Shown: positions 50,967 through 61,105, counted from the first letter of the stretch. The stretch: 64,000 bases of DNA from Chitinophaga sp. YR573 (GCF_900110995.1 NZ_FOJF01000001.1:1567199-1631198), one strand, 5' to 3'. Made by a program: numbers and translations. The notes: a model not told the origin generated them from the letters alone.

Positions 50967-51857
50967 TCACTTATTCTCTTCAGTCCGGAGTGTCTGTATT
51001 GTTCCCGGAACAGATTCCGTCCAGGATTCATTACCCTCTTTATCTACATAACCTACTCTGCTATTGAGCTGTATCAGGGCACGGCCTTCTGAGAAGATAA
51101 AGGCATTATCGTACTTCAGGGGAATGACTAAATGGTTCATTTTATCAATGAACCCATATTTTTTCCCTGTACTTACAGGGGCCAGCCCGTCGTTAAAGTC
51201 GCGGGCATTATCATAAGTAACAGGTATTACCAGGTCTCCTTTTGTATTAATATAACCAAATTTCTTATTGAGACGAACCCAGGCCAAGCCATCCTTAAAG
51301 ACCCCTATTTTCTCATAAACCGTCATCACTACAGTCCCCTTATTCAAATCTGCCCGGCCACATTTGCCATCCATATATACAATGGTACTTCCGTTAGACA
51401 CAATCCCTACCACATCATAAATCGGCTTCAGTACAGCCTTCCCTTTCTGGTTAACTACTCCATATTTATCATTAAGCTGCACAGTGGCAAACCCTTCTTT
51501 GACCCTTACCACTTCATCATATAGAGGGGGAACAAACTCTCTTCCACTGGTATCCATCGCTCCTTTCTTCCCTTTCAGCCCTATTCCGGGATACAACGGG
51601 TCTTTAACCCATACAGTATCATATTTCACAGCAGACACATGCCCATTCTCAAAAGCATACCCAAACTTATGCTTCAGCCGTACCACCGCATATCCGTTCT
51701 GGAAACTACCCACAGAGTCATACTTAGCAGGAATTACCACCTTCCCCGCAGCATTACTAAAGCCGAATTTCCCGTCCTTTTCAACTTTTACCAACTGAGC
51801 ATTGGTAACAGTCACCACAAAAAGCAGGCAGATGGATAATAAATAAGTCTTTTTCAT
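50967..51857 (-). CDS. Exported WG-repeat protein
   Basis: I chose the ATG at 51857 (MKKTYLLSICLLFVVTVTNAQ), a signal peptide; upstream in-frame sequence is not protein-like. The mature protein is about seven WG-type repeats with the pattern KFGFxNxxGKVVIPxKYDxVxxFxNGxAxV, forming a beta-propeller-like or solenoid fold. Such proteins are common exported Bacteroidota proteins with unknown, often binding, roles. The gene lies 38 bp from the DJ-1/PfpI gene on the same strand. Confidence 0.85.
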   Translation of the reverse strand: MKKTYLLSICLLFVVTVTNAQLVKVEKDGKFGFSNAAGKVVIPAKYDSVGSFQNGYAVVRLKHKFGYAFENGHVSAVKYDTVWVKDPLYPGIGLKGKKGAMDTSGREFVPPLYDEVVRVKEGFATVQLNDKYGVVNQKGKAVLKPIYDVVGIVSNGSTIVYMDGKCGRADLNKGTVVMTVYEKIGVFKDGLAWVRLNKKFGYINTKGDLVIPVTYDNARDFNDGLAPVSTGKKYGFIDKMNHLVIPLKYDNAFIFSEGRALIQLNSRVGYVDKEGNESWTESVPGTIQTLRTEENK

Positions 51858-51895
51858 AGGAAGCTGATTATTATACCAAAAATAGCAAAAAAGCG

Positions 51896-52477
51896 CTATA
51901 GTTCGATCTTTGTTCCCAGTACTTTCAGGAAAGCAGCTATCCATTGAGGATGGGCTGGCCAGGCGGGTGCTGTTACCAGGTTACCATCTGTAACTGCTTC
52001 ATACACATTCACTGCTTCAAAATGCCCTCCGGCAATGGTTACTTCCGGTCCTACAGCAGGATAAGCTGTCAGTTTTTTCCCTCTTACTACGTCTGCGGCG
52101 GTCAGGATCTGTATACCATGACAAACAGCTGCAATTGGTTTATTGGCAGTTGCAAAGTGCTTCACAATCTCAATCACCTTTGCATTTAAACGCAGGTACT
52201 CCGGGGCTCTCCCTCCTGCAATCATCAGTGCATCATAAGAAGTTGCATGTACATCCGCAAAAGAGGCATTTAAAACAAAATAATGCCCCCGCTTTTCGCT
52301 ATATGTCTGATCGCCTTCAAAATCGTGAATGGCCGTGATTATTTTATCACCTGCTACTTTTTCCGGACAAACAGCATGTACAACATGTCCTACCATCTGC
52401 AGCATCTGAAATGGGACCATTGTTTCATAATCTTCCGCGTAATCGCCTGTGAGAAAGAGAATTTTCTTCTGTGCCAT
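51896..52477 (-). CDS. DJ-1/PfpI family protein
   Basis: The 193-residue protein has the DJ-1/PfpI fold with the nucleophile Cys119 followed by His120 in [10 protein letters not shown] and Glu15/Glu18 in the AEDYE segment that would complete a triad. Members act as deglycases, chaperones or amidases. The sequence [15 protein letters not shown] resembles bacterial PfpI-like proteins. The role is not evident from context. Confidence 0.9.
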   Translation of the reverse strand: MAQKKILFLTGDYAEDYETMVPFQMLQMVGHVVHAVCPEKVAGDKIITAIHDFEGDQTYSEKRGHYFVLNASFADVHATSYDALMIAGGRAPEYLRLNAKVIEIVKHFATANKPIAAVCHGIQILTAADVVRGKKLTAYPAVGPEVTIAGGHFEAVNVYEAVTDGNLVTAPAWPAHPQWIAAFLKVLGTKIEL

Positions 52478-52534
52478 GGGGTAATATGTTTTTGGAGTGA
52501 GTATTAAAGTTACAGATTTTAGGAGTGGGTTTGT

Positions 52535-52576
52535 AAATAAAAGAGCCTGTATCCGGGGATACAGGCTCTTTTATTT
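52535..52576 (-). terminator. Terminator of the SusCD pair
   Basis: The 18-bp stem AAATAAAAGAGCCTGTAT/ATACAGGCTCTTTTATTT with CCGGGG loop lies 43 bases after the SusD stop; the A/T-rich base of the stem reads in both directions. Confidence 0.9.
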
Positions 52577-52619
52577 GATTTTCTGATGGAGTAAATGAGG
52601 GATAAGGATAATCTATTAA

Positions 52620-54233
52620 TTAATAACCGTCGTTCTGTAAGAACTCGTTACTTGTTCTGTCGATCTGATCTTGTGGAATAGGGCGTAATACATGCTTAGC
52701 CTCTATGTTGGGACCACCCTGTGGATTATGTAAGCGCACACGCTCCAGGAGCTTGTGAGTACGTACCAGGTCGAACCATTGCTGTTGTTCGCCAACCAGT
52801 TCACGTCCACGCTCGTCGAGGATAAAGTCGATATTGAGCTGGGCTTCGGAAATCTTCATCGCATCGCGGTAAGAAGTCGTTTCTGAAGCTGTAGAACCGG
52901 TTCTTGCTGCACGCATACGTAAGGTATTCATGTAACCAATAGCAGTAGTCTTGTCGTTGGTCATCAGGTAAGCCTCTGCTGCTATCAGATAGTCTTCTGC
53001 AAGACGGTAAGCAATAAAAGGTCTTACACCCGAAGCCTGGTTATCCGGACGCAGCGCATCTGCGAACTTGTTTAAAGAAGGATAGAGTTTCTCTGTGTAA
53101 TTACGCGGAGGCACCAGCATATACTTCTTACTGGCGATAAGCGCATCCGGCACATCGTAACCAGGCATATATACAGAAGTATCTCCTGTTTTCAGATTAG
53201 CAGTAGGATTATTCGCATACCATACAGAAGTAAAGAACTTCTCATAACGCACATCATTCACCCTGTCACTATAAAGCGTATCCAGCAGAAATTTAGTAGG
53301 ACGGAAACGCTTCCAGGGCGTACCATTAGCCAGGTCACGCTTCATACCCGCCAACACATCATACTGCATCAGGAAAAACCGGCAGGCATTATTATCACCG
53401 GAGTTGTACAGCGCATCAGTAGTATATTGCACCGCCCATATCGTTTCAAAGTTATTCTCTTTTCCCTGTGCCCACACCTGCCCAACATCAGGCAATAACT
53501 GAAAACCATACTGAGAAATAACACGCGTAGAATAAACAGCCGCACTATCATAATCCCCGGTAACCGCTACTTCAGAAGAAGCCCTGGTAAGGAATACACG
53601 GGCCAGCAAATGCTCTGCTGCAGGTTTAGTAGCACGCCCCCAGTCAGACTGTGTAACCGGTAAGTTCTGCGCAGCATAACGAAGGTCTGCAATCACCGCA
53701 TTATAAACAGCATCCACAGGATCACGATGAGACTCTGTAACGATCTGTTTGTTTTCCTTCAGCTGCAATGGTACTTTACCAAACATCTGTACTAACAGGA
53801 AGTAATAATTCGCACGGCAAAAACGAGCCTGTGCAATACCAATATGTTTCACGGTACTATCTAAACCAGGAACAAGATCAGCCCTGTCAGACACTGCATT
53901 GCAGGTATTGATCGACTGATAAAAATTATTCCAGATATCTCTGAGATGTATATAACGCGCATCTAACTGTGACGTATACTGGTTCGCGAATTTGAAATCA
54001 CCATCAGAACCATTCGTATAAGTATCCGTACCAAATACAGATACCGTCATACCACGCTCTGTACTGTAAAAACTACGCAGACCAGCATAACCGCCAGTCA
54101 CAGCGCTCTGGAAACCAGCAGGCGTATTATAGAAATCATCTGTTACAGAAGATACCACCTTTTCGTCCAGCATTTTATTACAACCGCTACCCACACATAA
54201 GCAAAATAGCAGGCTCCAAAATATATTTTTCAT
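52620..54233 (-). CDS. SusD/RagB-family nutrient-binding lipoprotein
   Basis: I chose the ATG at 54233 (MKNIFWSLLFCLCVGSGCNK), giving 537 residues with a lipobox. The SusD fold of TPR-like helices is seen in FYNTPAGFQSAVTGGYAGL, AQARFCRANYYFLLVQMFGKVPL, RVFLTRASSEVAV and the closing LDERGRELVGEQQQWFDLVRTHKLLER. It caps the SusC barrel on the cell surface and binds glycan. It follows the SusC gene by 17 bp. The substrate is unknown. Confidence 0.95.
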   Translation of the reverse strand: MKNIFWSLLFCLCVGSGCNKMLDEKVVSSVTDDFYNTPAGFQSAVTGGYAGLRSFYSTERGMTVSVFGTDTYTNGSDGDFKFANQYTSQLDARYIHLRDIWNNFYQSINTCNAVSDRADLVPGLDSTVKHIGIAQARFCRANYYFLLVQMFGKVPLQLKENKQIVTESHRDPVDAVYNAVIADLRYAAQNLPVTQSDWGRATKPAAEHLLARVFLTRASSEVAVTGDYDSAAVYSTRVISQYGFQLLPDVGQVWAQGKENNFETIWAVQYTTDALYNSGDNNACRFFLMQYDVLAGMKRDLANGTPWKRFRPTKFLLDTLYSDRVNDVRYEKFFTSVWYANNPTANLKTGDTSVYMPGYDVPDALIASKKYMLVPPRNYTEKLYPSLNKFADALRPDNQASGVRPFIAYRLAEDYLIAAEAYLMTNDKTTAIGYMNTLRMRAARTGSTASETTSYRDAMKISEAQLNIDFILDERGRELVGEQQQWFDLVRTHKLLERVRLHNPQGGPNIEAKHVLRPIPQDQIDRTSNEFLQNDGY

Positions 54234-54250
54234 CGTCTTTTTTTTAATGG

Positions 54251-57244
54251 TTAAAAAGTAGCATTGATACCAAACTGCAGCATCCATGTAGCAGGAGCAT
54301 CCACCGCTATCGTATTCACATCTTCCGGATCAATACCTTTATATTTCTGGCGATAAGGTGCCAGTATCAGCGGTTGCTTTACATCTACAGAAAAACGCAA
54401 TGCATCCATCTTCCAGCGGTCCATGATACGCTTAGGCATTGAATAGCCTAAAGTAATATTGCGGATCTTGAAATAAGAACCATCAAAATAACTCAACGTA
54501 TTATAGTTGTTAGGGCGTTCCTGGTTAGAATTAGGACGAGGGAAATCGTTGGTTGGATTCGAAGGCGTAAAGTAATGTATGTCCAGATTATTATAACGTC
54601 CCTGCAGCGTATTAAAAGTAGAATAGAAATCACTCTTGATCATACCTCCGAAACGCGCAAATGCTACTACAGACAGATCAATATTTTTATAAGTAAAACG
54701 CTGTGTCATACCACCAGACCAATTGGGTTGAGGAGTACCCAGGATACTTCTGTCTTTATCATCGAGCTTTTTATCGTTGTTTAAATCTGCCAGCCTGATC
54801 TCTCCCATATGTTGTTTATATACCTGTGCTTCGGCTTCTGTTTGCCAGATACCTACCTTTTTGTAATCATAGTATACATAAGTAGGCGAACCAACAAACC
54901 AGCCATTACCCACATCTTGTTTTTTTCCTTCACCCAACGCCAGGATCTTTTCACTATTCTTAAACGCGTTCACATCCATCGTCCAGCTAAAGTCTTTCGC
55001 TTCAACGATCACAGCGGAGAGGCCAATCTCAATACCTTTATTCTGTGTAACACCGGTGTTTTCCAGTACATAGTCGAACCCGTTACTGTACGGCAGGAAG
55101 CGTTGTAACAGCAGGTCCGTTGTCTTTTGTTTATAAACATCTACAGTACCTGTAAGTCTTCCTTTCAACACACTGAAATCTATCCCGATATTGGTAGAGG
55201 CAGTTGTTTCCCAGGTGAGATTAGGGTTACGTATCAAGATAGGATTGAAGCCCATAGAACCTTTATTGCCAAAGGAATAAGGCGCACGGCCCAGCAATCC
55301 CTGTGTAGCATATGGAGGGATACCGGTGTTACCGATTCTGCCATAACTACCACGCAGCTTCAGGTTATCTACAAATTTCACGTTCTTCATAAACTGTTCG
55401 TTGGTGATGTTCCAGCCCAACGCTACAGAAGGGAAATACCCCCATTTATGTCCCGGTGCAAAACGGGAAGAACCATCCGACCTTAATGTTAAAGTGATGA
55501 GATAACGATCGTCATATCCATAGTTCAGACGCCCCATGTAAGAGAGGATGGTCCAGGTACCTAACTGGCTGCCGATGGCAGTCACATTTGCCGCCTGGCC
55601 CAGGTTATAATACTGCTGCCACTCTACAGGAATACCTCTTACAGAAGCGCTGGAGGTATCTTCACGCTGGCGTTGTACGCTGTACAACCCGGTTATATTG
55701 AGGGAATGTTTTTTATTGAATACTTTGCTGTAAGTCGCTACATTCTCTACCGTATAAGCCCATATGAACTGGTTAGATTTCTGGGCGGTAGCATCACCAC
55801 CACCTATCAGTAAGTTCGTATTATTCTTACCCTGGAAAAGCCCGTTGTTGTTGGTCATGATATCTCCACCAAGGTTTAAACGGTATTTCAAACCTTCAGC
55901 GATGGTCACTTCACCATACAGACTATTAAACAATCTCAGGTGACTGAGATTTTCCACACGATTACCGGGAACATAATCCAGCAATGGGTTTGGCTGCTGA
56001 TTATCGCCGGTAGGATAGGTGATCAGTTTACCTGTAGAGTCGTAAGGTGTGCCGATAGGCAACATCTTCAAACCAGCATCCATCCCGTTGTAGGTAGCTC
56101 CTTTCCGCATGCTGTAGGTAGCAAGTGTAGAAGCACCTACATGAATGCGGCTGCCTATCTGCTGGTCTACAGCTACATGCAGGTTATATCTTTCATAGCT
56201 CTGTAATTTTAAAACACCCTGGTCTTTAAAATAACCACCACTGATGGCATACTTTGTTTTTTCAGTACCACCGCTTACGCCCAGTGAATGGCGGGTTTGC
56301 CAGCCCGGACTGATCAATAAACTCTGCCAGTCGGTGTTCACTCCTTTTTTGATATTCGCCAGTTCTGTAGTGTTGAAGATCTTGGCATCGGAAGCAGTTG
56401 GGTTGCTGTCGTCATATATACCGGAGGTGCGATAAGCTTCGCGTTTCATTCCGATGTACTGCTGACTGTCCATCATATCGGTACGGCCCAGGTTATGTAC
56501 AGAACCATAGACACCATTGTAGGTAACTACAGGTTTGCCGTTTTTACCTTTACGGGTAGAAACCAGCACCACACCATTTGCACCACGGGAACCATAGATA
56601 GCGGTAGCCGACGCATCTTTAAGGATATCCATGGAAGCAATATCCTGAGGATTAATATCATTGAGGTTACCGGCAAAAGGTATCCCGTCCACTACATACA
56701 GCGGATCATTACCCGCAGATAAGGAACGTGTACCCCTTACTCTCACCCGGGGCTCATCACCAGGTTTGTTACTGTTGTTGATGACCTCTATACCGGGAGT
56801 TCTTCCCTGCAGGGCCTGTTGTGCATTGGTAACAGGCACTTCCATAATGGATTTGCTGCTGATAGAGGAAATGGCGCCGGTGACATCCTTTTTCTTTTGT
56901 TGTCCATATCCGACTACCACTACTTCATCCAGTTTTTTCTGGTCTGCGGATAGTTGAATATTGATTTCACCCCGGCCATTGACAGGCACTTCCTGTGATA
57001 GAAAACCAATAAAAGAAACAATCAGTACGCTGTTACGGTCCGCGTCCAGTTTGTAATTACCCCAGGTATCCGAGGCAGTCCCTGTTTTTTGTCCTTTTAC
57101 CGCAATACTGGCTCCGATAACCGGTGTACCATCAGTAGCTGTGACTTTCCCCTTAATTGTCATTGATGATTGAGCCCGGATGAGTGTACCGGACACAAGC
57201 AGGCATAGAAGCATGGCACCCGCCCTTAATAACGTGTTTTTCAT
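54251..57244 (-). CDS. SusC/RagA-family TonB-dependent transporter
   Basis: I chose the ATG at 57244 (MKNTLLRAGAMLLCLLVSGTLIRAQ), giving 997 residues with a signal peptide. A carboxypeptidase-like domain covers about 28-105 (MTIKGKVTATDGTPVIGASIAVKGQ). The plug starts with VVVVGYGQQKKKDVTGAIS, then VDGIPFAGNLNDINPQDIASMDILKDASATAIYGSRGANGV; the rest is a barrel. It imports an oligosaccharide or glycoside with its SusD partner. LacI-type operator-like sites lie upstream, shared with the divergent double-DUF1080 gene. Confidence 0.96.
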   Translation of the reverse strand: MKNTLLRAGAMLLCLLVSGTLIRAQSSMTIKGKVTATDGTPVIGASIAVKGQKTGTASDTWGNYKLDADRNSVLIVSFIGFLSQEVPVNGRGEINIQLSADQKKLDEVVVVGYGQQKKKDVTGAISSISSKSIMEVPVTNAQQALQGRTPGIEVINNSNKPGDEPRVRVRGTRSLSAGNDPLYVVDGIPFAGNLNDINPQDIASMDILKDASATAIYGSRGANGVVLVSTRKGKNGKPVVTYNGVYGSVHNLGRTDMMDSQQYIGMKREAYRTSGIYDDSNPTASDAKIFNTTELANIKKGVNTDWQSLLISPGWQTRHSLGVSGGTEKTKYAISGGYFKDQGVLKLQSYERYNLHVAVDQQIGSRIHVGASTLATYSMRKGATYNGMDAGLKMLPIGTPYDSTGKLITYPTGDNQQPNPLLDYVPGNRVENLSHLRLFNSLYGEVTIAEGLKYRLNLGGDIMTNNNGLFQGKNNTNLLIGGGDATAQKSNQFIWAYTVENVATYSKVFNKKHSLNITGLYSVQRQREDTSSASVRGIPVEWQQYYNLGQAANVTAIGSQLGTWTILSYMGRLNYGYDDRYLITLTLRSDGSSRFAPGHKWGYFPSVALGWNITNEQFMKNVKFVDNLKLRGSYGRIGNTGIPPYATQGLLGRAPYSFGNKGSMGFNPILIRNPNLTWETTASTNIGIDFSVLKGRLTGTVDVYKQKTTDLLLQRFLPYSNGFDYVLENTGVTQNKGIEIGLSAVIVEAKDFSWTMDVNAFKNSEKILALGEGKKQDVGNGWFVGSPTYVYYDYKKVGIWQTEAEAQVYKQHMGEIRLADLNNDKKLDDKDRSILGTPQPNWSGGMTQRFTYKNIDLSVVAFARFGGMIKSDFYSTFNTLQGRYNNLDIHYFTPSNPTNDFPRPNSNQERPNNYNTLSYFDGSYFKIRNITLGYSMPKRIMDRWKMDALRFSVDVKQPLILAPYRQKYKGIDPEDVNTIAVDAPATWMLQFGINATF

Positions 57245-57365
57245 TCGTGAAATTTTTTTTCGTAACGGAAATACTCCTACCCCTTTGATTTTAAAGCTAC
57301 ATCCCAAGGTTTTATCACAATATTCAGGGTAGGAAACGATACAAGTTAAGTAGATTCGTCATAAA

Positions 57366-57383
57366 TTGCAAACGATTGCATAA
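57366..57383. promoter_or_regulatory. LacI-type operator-like site 1
   Basis: TTGCAAACGATTGCATAA contains GCAAACGATTGC, a near-palindrome of the LacI/GalR kind. It lies 121 bp upstream of the SusC start in the region shared with the divergent DUF1080 gene. Confidence 0.6.
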
Positions 57384-57420
57384 ATTAGAAAAAAGAAATA
57401 ATACCGTTCATCATATATAT

Positions 57421-57435
57421 ATGCAATCGTTTGAA
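57421..57435. promoter_or_regulatory. LacI-type operator-like site 2
   Basis: ATGCAATCGTTTGAA is the reverse of the core AAACGATTGCAT at site 1, about 50 bp away, and 49 bp upstream of the DUF1080 start. Two sites in inverse orientation could be looped by one repressor. Confidence 0.6.
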
Positions 57436-57484
57436 TAAATTGATACCATTTTTTATTTTTAGAAAGTAACTTAGTTCTATTGTT

Positions 57485-58840
57485 ATGAAAAACACGTTAT
57501 TAGCATGCGGGTCCATGCTCATTTGCAGCCTTACAATGGCACAGAAATGGCAACCCCTTTTTAATGGAAAAAACTTAGATGGCTGGAAGGAAGTAAACGG
57601 AAAAGCCCTCTATGAAGCGAAGAACAATGAAATAGTAGGAACCTCCGTACCTGAAAGTCCTAACTCTTTCCTCGCTACAACAAAGGATTATGGAGATTTT
57701 ATCCTGGAACTGGAGCTGAAACTGGATGCTGAAATGAACTATGGCATACAGTTCCGCAGTGAAAGCACACCGGATTATAATAATGGCCGGGTACACGGGT
57801 ACCAGATGGAAGTAGATCCCAGCGACCGTGCCTGGAGTGGAGGTGTATATGACGAGGCCCGCCGTGGCTGGTTGTATCCGCTGGAACTGAACCCTGCGGC
57901 TAAGACTGCTTTCAAAAAAGCAGACTGGAACAAGTACCGGATCGAGTGCAGAGGCTCTGAAATCCGTACCTGGGTAAATGGCGTAGCCTGTGCCCATCTG
58001 ATAGATGATATGACCCCGAAAGGTTTTATCGCCCTGCAGGTGCATCAGATCTACAAACCGGAAGATAAAGGGAAGTCTATTCACTGGCGTAATATCAGGA
58101 TCATAGAAAATCCATCTGCCAGTCAATATTCTCCATATGATAAAATCTATGTGGTGAACGATATTCCGAATAATGTATCTCCCCAGGAAAGCAAGAACGG
58201 CTTCCAGCTGTTATGGGACGGTAAAACGACCACCGGATGGAGACGCGTAAACTCCGATAAGTTCCCGAACAAAGGCTGGGCTATCGAAAACGGAGAACTC
58301 ACTATCCACCAGTCTGATGGCAATGAGGAAGGTTCCGGCGGCGATATCGTTACTGATAAACAGTATGGTGCCTTTGAACTGGAGTTCGACTTTAAACTCA
58401 CAGAAGGCGCTAACAGCGGGGTGAAGTATATTGTAAAAGAGGATTATGATACGAAAGGGAAGTCTGCAATAGGACTGGAATACCAGGTACTGGACGATGA
58501 ACGTCATCCGGATGCCAAGCTGGGCAGAGATGGGGACAGGACCCTGTCATCTTTGTATGACCTGATAGCCAGAAAAGATAACAAGGTGGCTATCAAGAAG
58601 ATAGGAGAATGGAATAAGGGCCGGATTGTTGTATATCCTAATAATCATGTGGAACATTGGCTCAATGGATTCAAAATGGTAGAGTACGAAAGAGGCTCAA
58701 AAGAATTTAAAGATCTGGTAGAGATCAGTAAATACAAAAATTGGAATAACTTCGGGCTTTGGCCAGAAGGACACATTTTACTGCAAGACCATGGTAATAC
58801 TGTATCATTCCGTAGCATTAAGATCAAAAATTTAAGATAG
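57485..58840 (+). CDS. Exported protein with two DUF1080 domains
   Basis: The 451-residue protein has a signal peptide (ending SLTMAQ) and two DUF1080 domains, about 22-205 (FNGKNLDGWKEVNGKALYEAK, GYQMEVDPSDRAW, WNKYRIECRGSEIRTWVNGVACA) and 240-450 (LWDGKTTTGWRRVNSDKFPNKGWAI, SGGDIVTDKQYGAFELEFDF, EWNKGRIVVYPNNHVEHWLNGFKM). Other proteins of this type act as periplasmic 3-keto-glycoside hydrolases or glycoside-binding proteins. It is divergent from the SusC gene and shares its operators, so it probably works on the same glycoside. Confidence 0.92.
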   Translation: MKNTLLACGSMLICSLTMAQKWQPLFNGKNLDGWKEVNGKALYEAKNNEIVGTSVPESPNSFLATTKDYGDFILELELKLDAEMNYGIQFRSESTPDYNNGRVHGYQMEVDPSDRAWSGGVYDEARRGWLYPLELNPAAKTAFKKADWNKYRIECRGSEIRTWVNGVACAHLIDDMTPKGFIALQVHQIYKPEDKGKSIHWRNIRIIENPSASQYSPYDKIYVVNDIPNNVSPQESKNGFQLLWDGKTTTGWRRVNSDKFPNKGWAIENGELTIHQSDGNEEGSGGDIVTDKQYGAFELEFDFKLTEGANSGVKYIVKEDYDTKGKSAIGLEYQVLDDERHPDAKLGRDGDRTLSSLYDLIARKDNKVAIKKIGEWNKGRIVVYPNNHVEHWLNGFKMVEYERGSKEFKDLVEISKYKNWNNFGLWPEGHILLQDHGNTVSFRSIKIKNLR

Positions 58841-58872
58841 GTTAACAATTTAACTTTATATAATAAATTAAC

Positions 58873-59034
58873 TTAGAGCCGGTAAAGGGAGTCCCCCTGA
58901 CAAAACAGGGTGAGTGTCAACGTTTATGTGAGAATCGGGCCTTTTACAGCATCACCGGGCTATTGCCCCCCTAAAGAGTTTTCATTGTTCACTGTTCTAT
59001 ATAAAACATTCCGATTCTTCGGAGTGTTTTTTTA
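58873..59034 (+). ncRNA. Candidate small structured RNA
   Basis: Nested pairing: AGCCGG(58876) with CCGGGCT, then GTAAAGG with CCTTTTAC, enclosing a CCCTG/CAGGG hairpin near 58895-58912, and ending in a strong terminator (59005-59034). An AT-rich promoter-like stretch (TATATAATAAATTAAC) precedes it. It could instead be the 3' untranslated region of the DUF1080 gene or the leader of the DUF885 gene. I could not match it to a known family. Confidence 0.35.
59005..59034 (+). terminator. Rho-independent terminator
   Basis: AACATTCCGA/TCGGAGTGTT stem followed by a T-run; ends transcription from the DUF1080 gene or the candidate RNA. The next start codon is 54 bases away. Confidence 0.85.
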
Positions 59035-59088
59035 TTTTTAGCAAGTCGTAGTTCTGTTAATACGACCTTAATTTATCAATCCATTATC

Positions 59089-60858
59089 ATGAGTGTAACT
59101 AAAAACCGCCTTCTCTTACTGGCGTTTACCCTTTCGTTTGCTGCCTGTACCAACATGGCCAAACAAAGCGGGAATGGTACAGATTCACTGCATCACATCG
59201 TTCAGCATTACTATGATGAAAAGATGCTCCTGTTTCCGCTGGATGCCACAGTGAACGGGGAACATCAATACGATGGCCTTATGCAGATCGACATCAGTGA
59301 ACATTTCCGGCAGCGGCTGGATAGTTTCTATACCCGCTACCAGCAATCTTTACAAGGGATTGATACCGCATCCTTAGCGCCGAACGACCTTATCAGCTAC
59401 CTGATGCTGTTGCGGGAAGTGTCTGTTGGTAAAGAAGGCCTCCGCTTTCCGGATAACCTGATGCCCTTTCAGCAGTTCTGGGGTATGACGCTCACTTTGC
59501 CTCAGCTGGGGTCTGGTACAGGTGCACAGCCGTTTAAGAACAAAGATGATTATGAAAAGTTCATACATCGTATGAAAACCTTCGCCGAATGGACAGACAC
59601 CGCCATCGTAAATATGCGCAAAGGCATGGCTACAGGTTATGTATTGCCAAAGACACTGGTGGTAAAGATGATCCCGCAAATGGCGGACTTGTCTAAAAAA
59701 GATACCGGCAATGTGTTCTACTCACCGCTGAAAACATTACCAACTGACCTGGACAGCAATGCCCGTGTGCAACTGAAGGACGAATACACAGCGACCATAG
59801 AGCAATACGTATTGCCTTCTTACGCTAAACTGAAACAGTTCCTGCAAACTGAATACCTTGCCAAAGCACGTACCAGTAGCGGACTTGATAGCCTGCCTAA
59901 CGGTAAGGAATGGTATGCTTACCTGATCAGATCCTGGACAACCACCTCTCTTACCCCGGATGAAATCTTTGCTATTGGCGAAAAAGAAGTAGCCCGTATC
60001 AGGGGAGAAATGGAAACCGTGAAAACCAGTACCGGTTTTAAAGGCGACCTGCCCGCTTTCTTCAACTTCCTGCGTACCGATAAACAGTTCAAGATCTTTA
60101 GCACACCTGGTCAGGTCCTGGACTCCTTCAGGGCTATAAAGGACAAGATAATGCCTAAGGTAGAGCAGATGTATGGGCATCTGCCCAAGACAGGCTTTGA
60201 GGTAAGACAAACAGAAGCCTTCCGCGCTGCTTCAGCCAGCGCTGAATATATGCAGGGTAGTGCAGACGGCACCCGTCCGGGTGTTTTCTATGTACCCATC
60301 CTCAACCCAAAAGAGTTTGGTTATACCGGTATGGAGTGTTTATTCTTACACGAGGCCATTCCCGGTCATCACTTCCAGATCTCTATACAACAGGAAAACG
60401 ATTCCCTGCCTAAATTCCGCCGGTTTAACTGGATAGGCGCCTATGGTGAAGGGTATGCGTTGTACTGTGAGAGCCTAGGCAAGGAACTGGGCTTATACAC
60501 CAATCCTTACATGTACGTTGGTCGCCTGGGCGATGAAATTCACAGGGCGATCCGCCTGGTAGTGGATGTTGGTCTGCACAGCAAAGGATGGACCCGTGAA
60601 CAGGCTATTAAATACATGCTGGATAATGAGCCGACAAGCGAGCAGGAAGCTACCGCTGAGATCGAGCGTTATATGGCAATACCCGCACAGGCGCTTTCCT
60701 ATAAAATAGGGGAAATGAAAATCCGCGAATTGCGGAATAAATACGCTCAACAACTGGGGAGTAAATTCAACATCAAAGATTTCCATGATGAGTTACTGAG
60801 TGACGGATGTGTGCCATTAAGTGTACTAGAAGAGAAAATGGCGAGGAGATTTAAATGA
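59089..60858 (+). CDS. DUF885-family lipoprotein, metal-dependent hydrolase-like
   Basis: The 589-residue lipoprotein (lipobox LSFAACTN) is almost wholly helical, with the DUF885 signature GMECLFLHEAIPGHHFQISIQ; His421-Glu422 and the later His427-His428 form a HExxPGHH metal-binding motif like those of zinc peptidases. Relatives have been proposed to be carboxypeptidase-like or ester-cleaving enzymes; the activity here is unknown. It is a single gene between two terminators. Confidence 0.9.
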   Translation: MSVTKNRLLLLAFTLSFAACTNMAKQSGNGTDSLHHIVQHYYDEKMLLFPLDATVNGEHQYDGLMQIDISEHFRQRLDSFYTRYQQSLQGIDTASLAPNDLISYLMLLREVSVGKEGLRFPDNLMPFQQFWGMTLTLPQLGSGTGAQPFKNKDDYEKFIHRMKTFAEWTDTAIVNMRKGMATGYVLPKTLVVKMIPQMADLSKKDTGNVFYSPLKTLPTDLDSNARVQLKDEYTATIEQYVLPSYAKLKQFLQTEYLAKARTSSGLDSLPNGKEWYAYLIRSWTTTSLTPDEIFAIGEKEVARIRGEMETVKTSTGFKGDLPAFFNFLRTDKQFKIFSTPGQVLDSFRAIKDKIMPKVEQMYGHLPKTGFEVRQTEAFRAASASAEYMQGSADGTRPGVFYVPILNPKEFGYTGMECLFLHEAIPGHHFQISIQQENDSLPKFRRFNWIGAYGEGYALYCESLGKELGLYTNPYMYVGRLGDEIHRAIRLVVDVGLHSKGWTREQAIKYMLDNEPTSEQEATAEIERYMAIPAQALSYKIGEMKIRELRNKYAQQLGSKFNIKDFHDELLSDGCVPLSVLEEKMARRFK

Positions 60859-60871
60859 TAAACCGATTTAG

Positions 60872-60916
60872 GAGGCCAGTGGAAAAGTGACTTTTGTCAG
60901 CTCTTCCACTGGCCTC
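60872..60916 (+). terminator. Hairpin terminator after the DUF885 gene
   Basis: A 13-bp stem GAGGCCAGTGGAA/TTCCACTGGCCTC with a 19-base loop; no long T-run follows. Confidence 0.7.
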
Positions 60917-61105
60917 TACTATTAACGGTATTTAACAATTAAATACGCATGCTTTTTGATAAAAGATACTTAAATTTATAGTGGAACTAAATATTTCAGG
61001 GAACTCTAGGGTTAAGTCGCCATATCAAAAATCTTAGCCATATAACGATGCTTTTATACATTCCACTATGCACGTAATTTTTTAACATCAAAAGCTGCCA
61101 GTATT

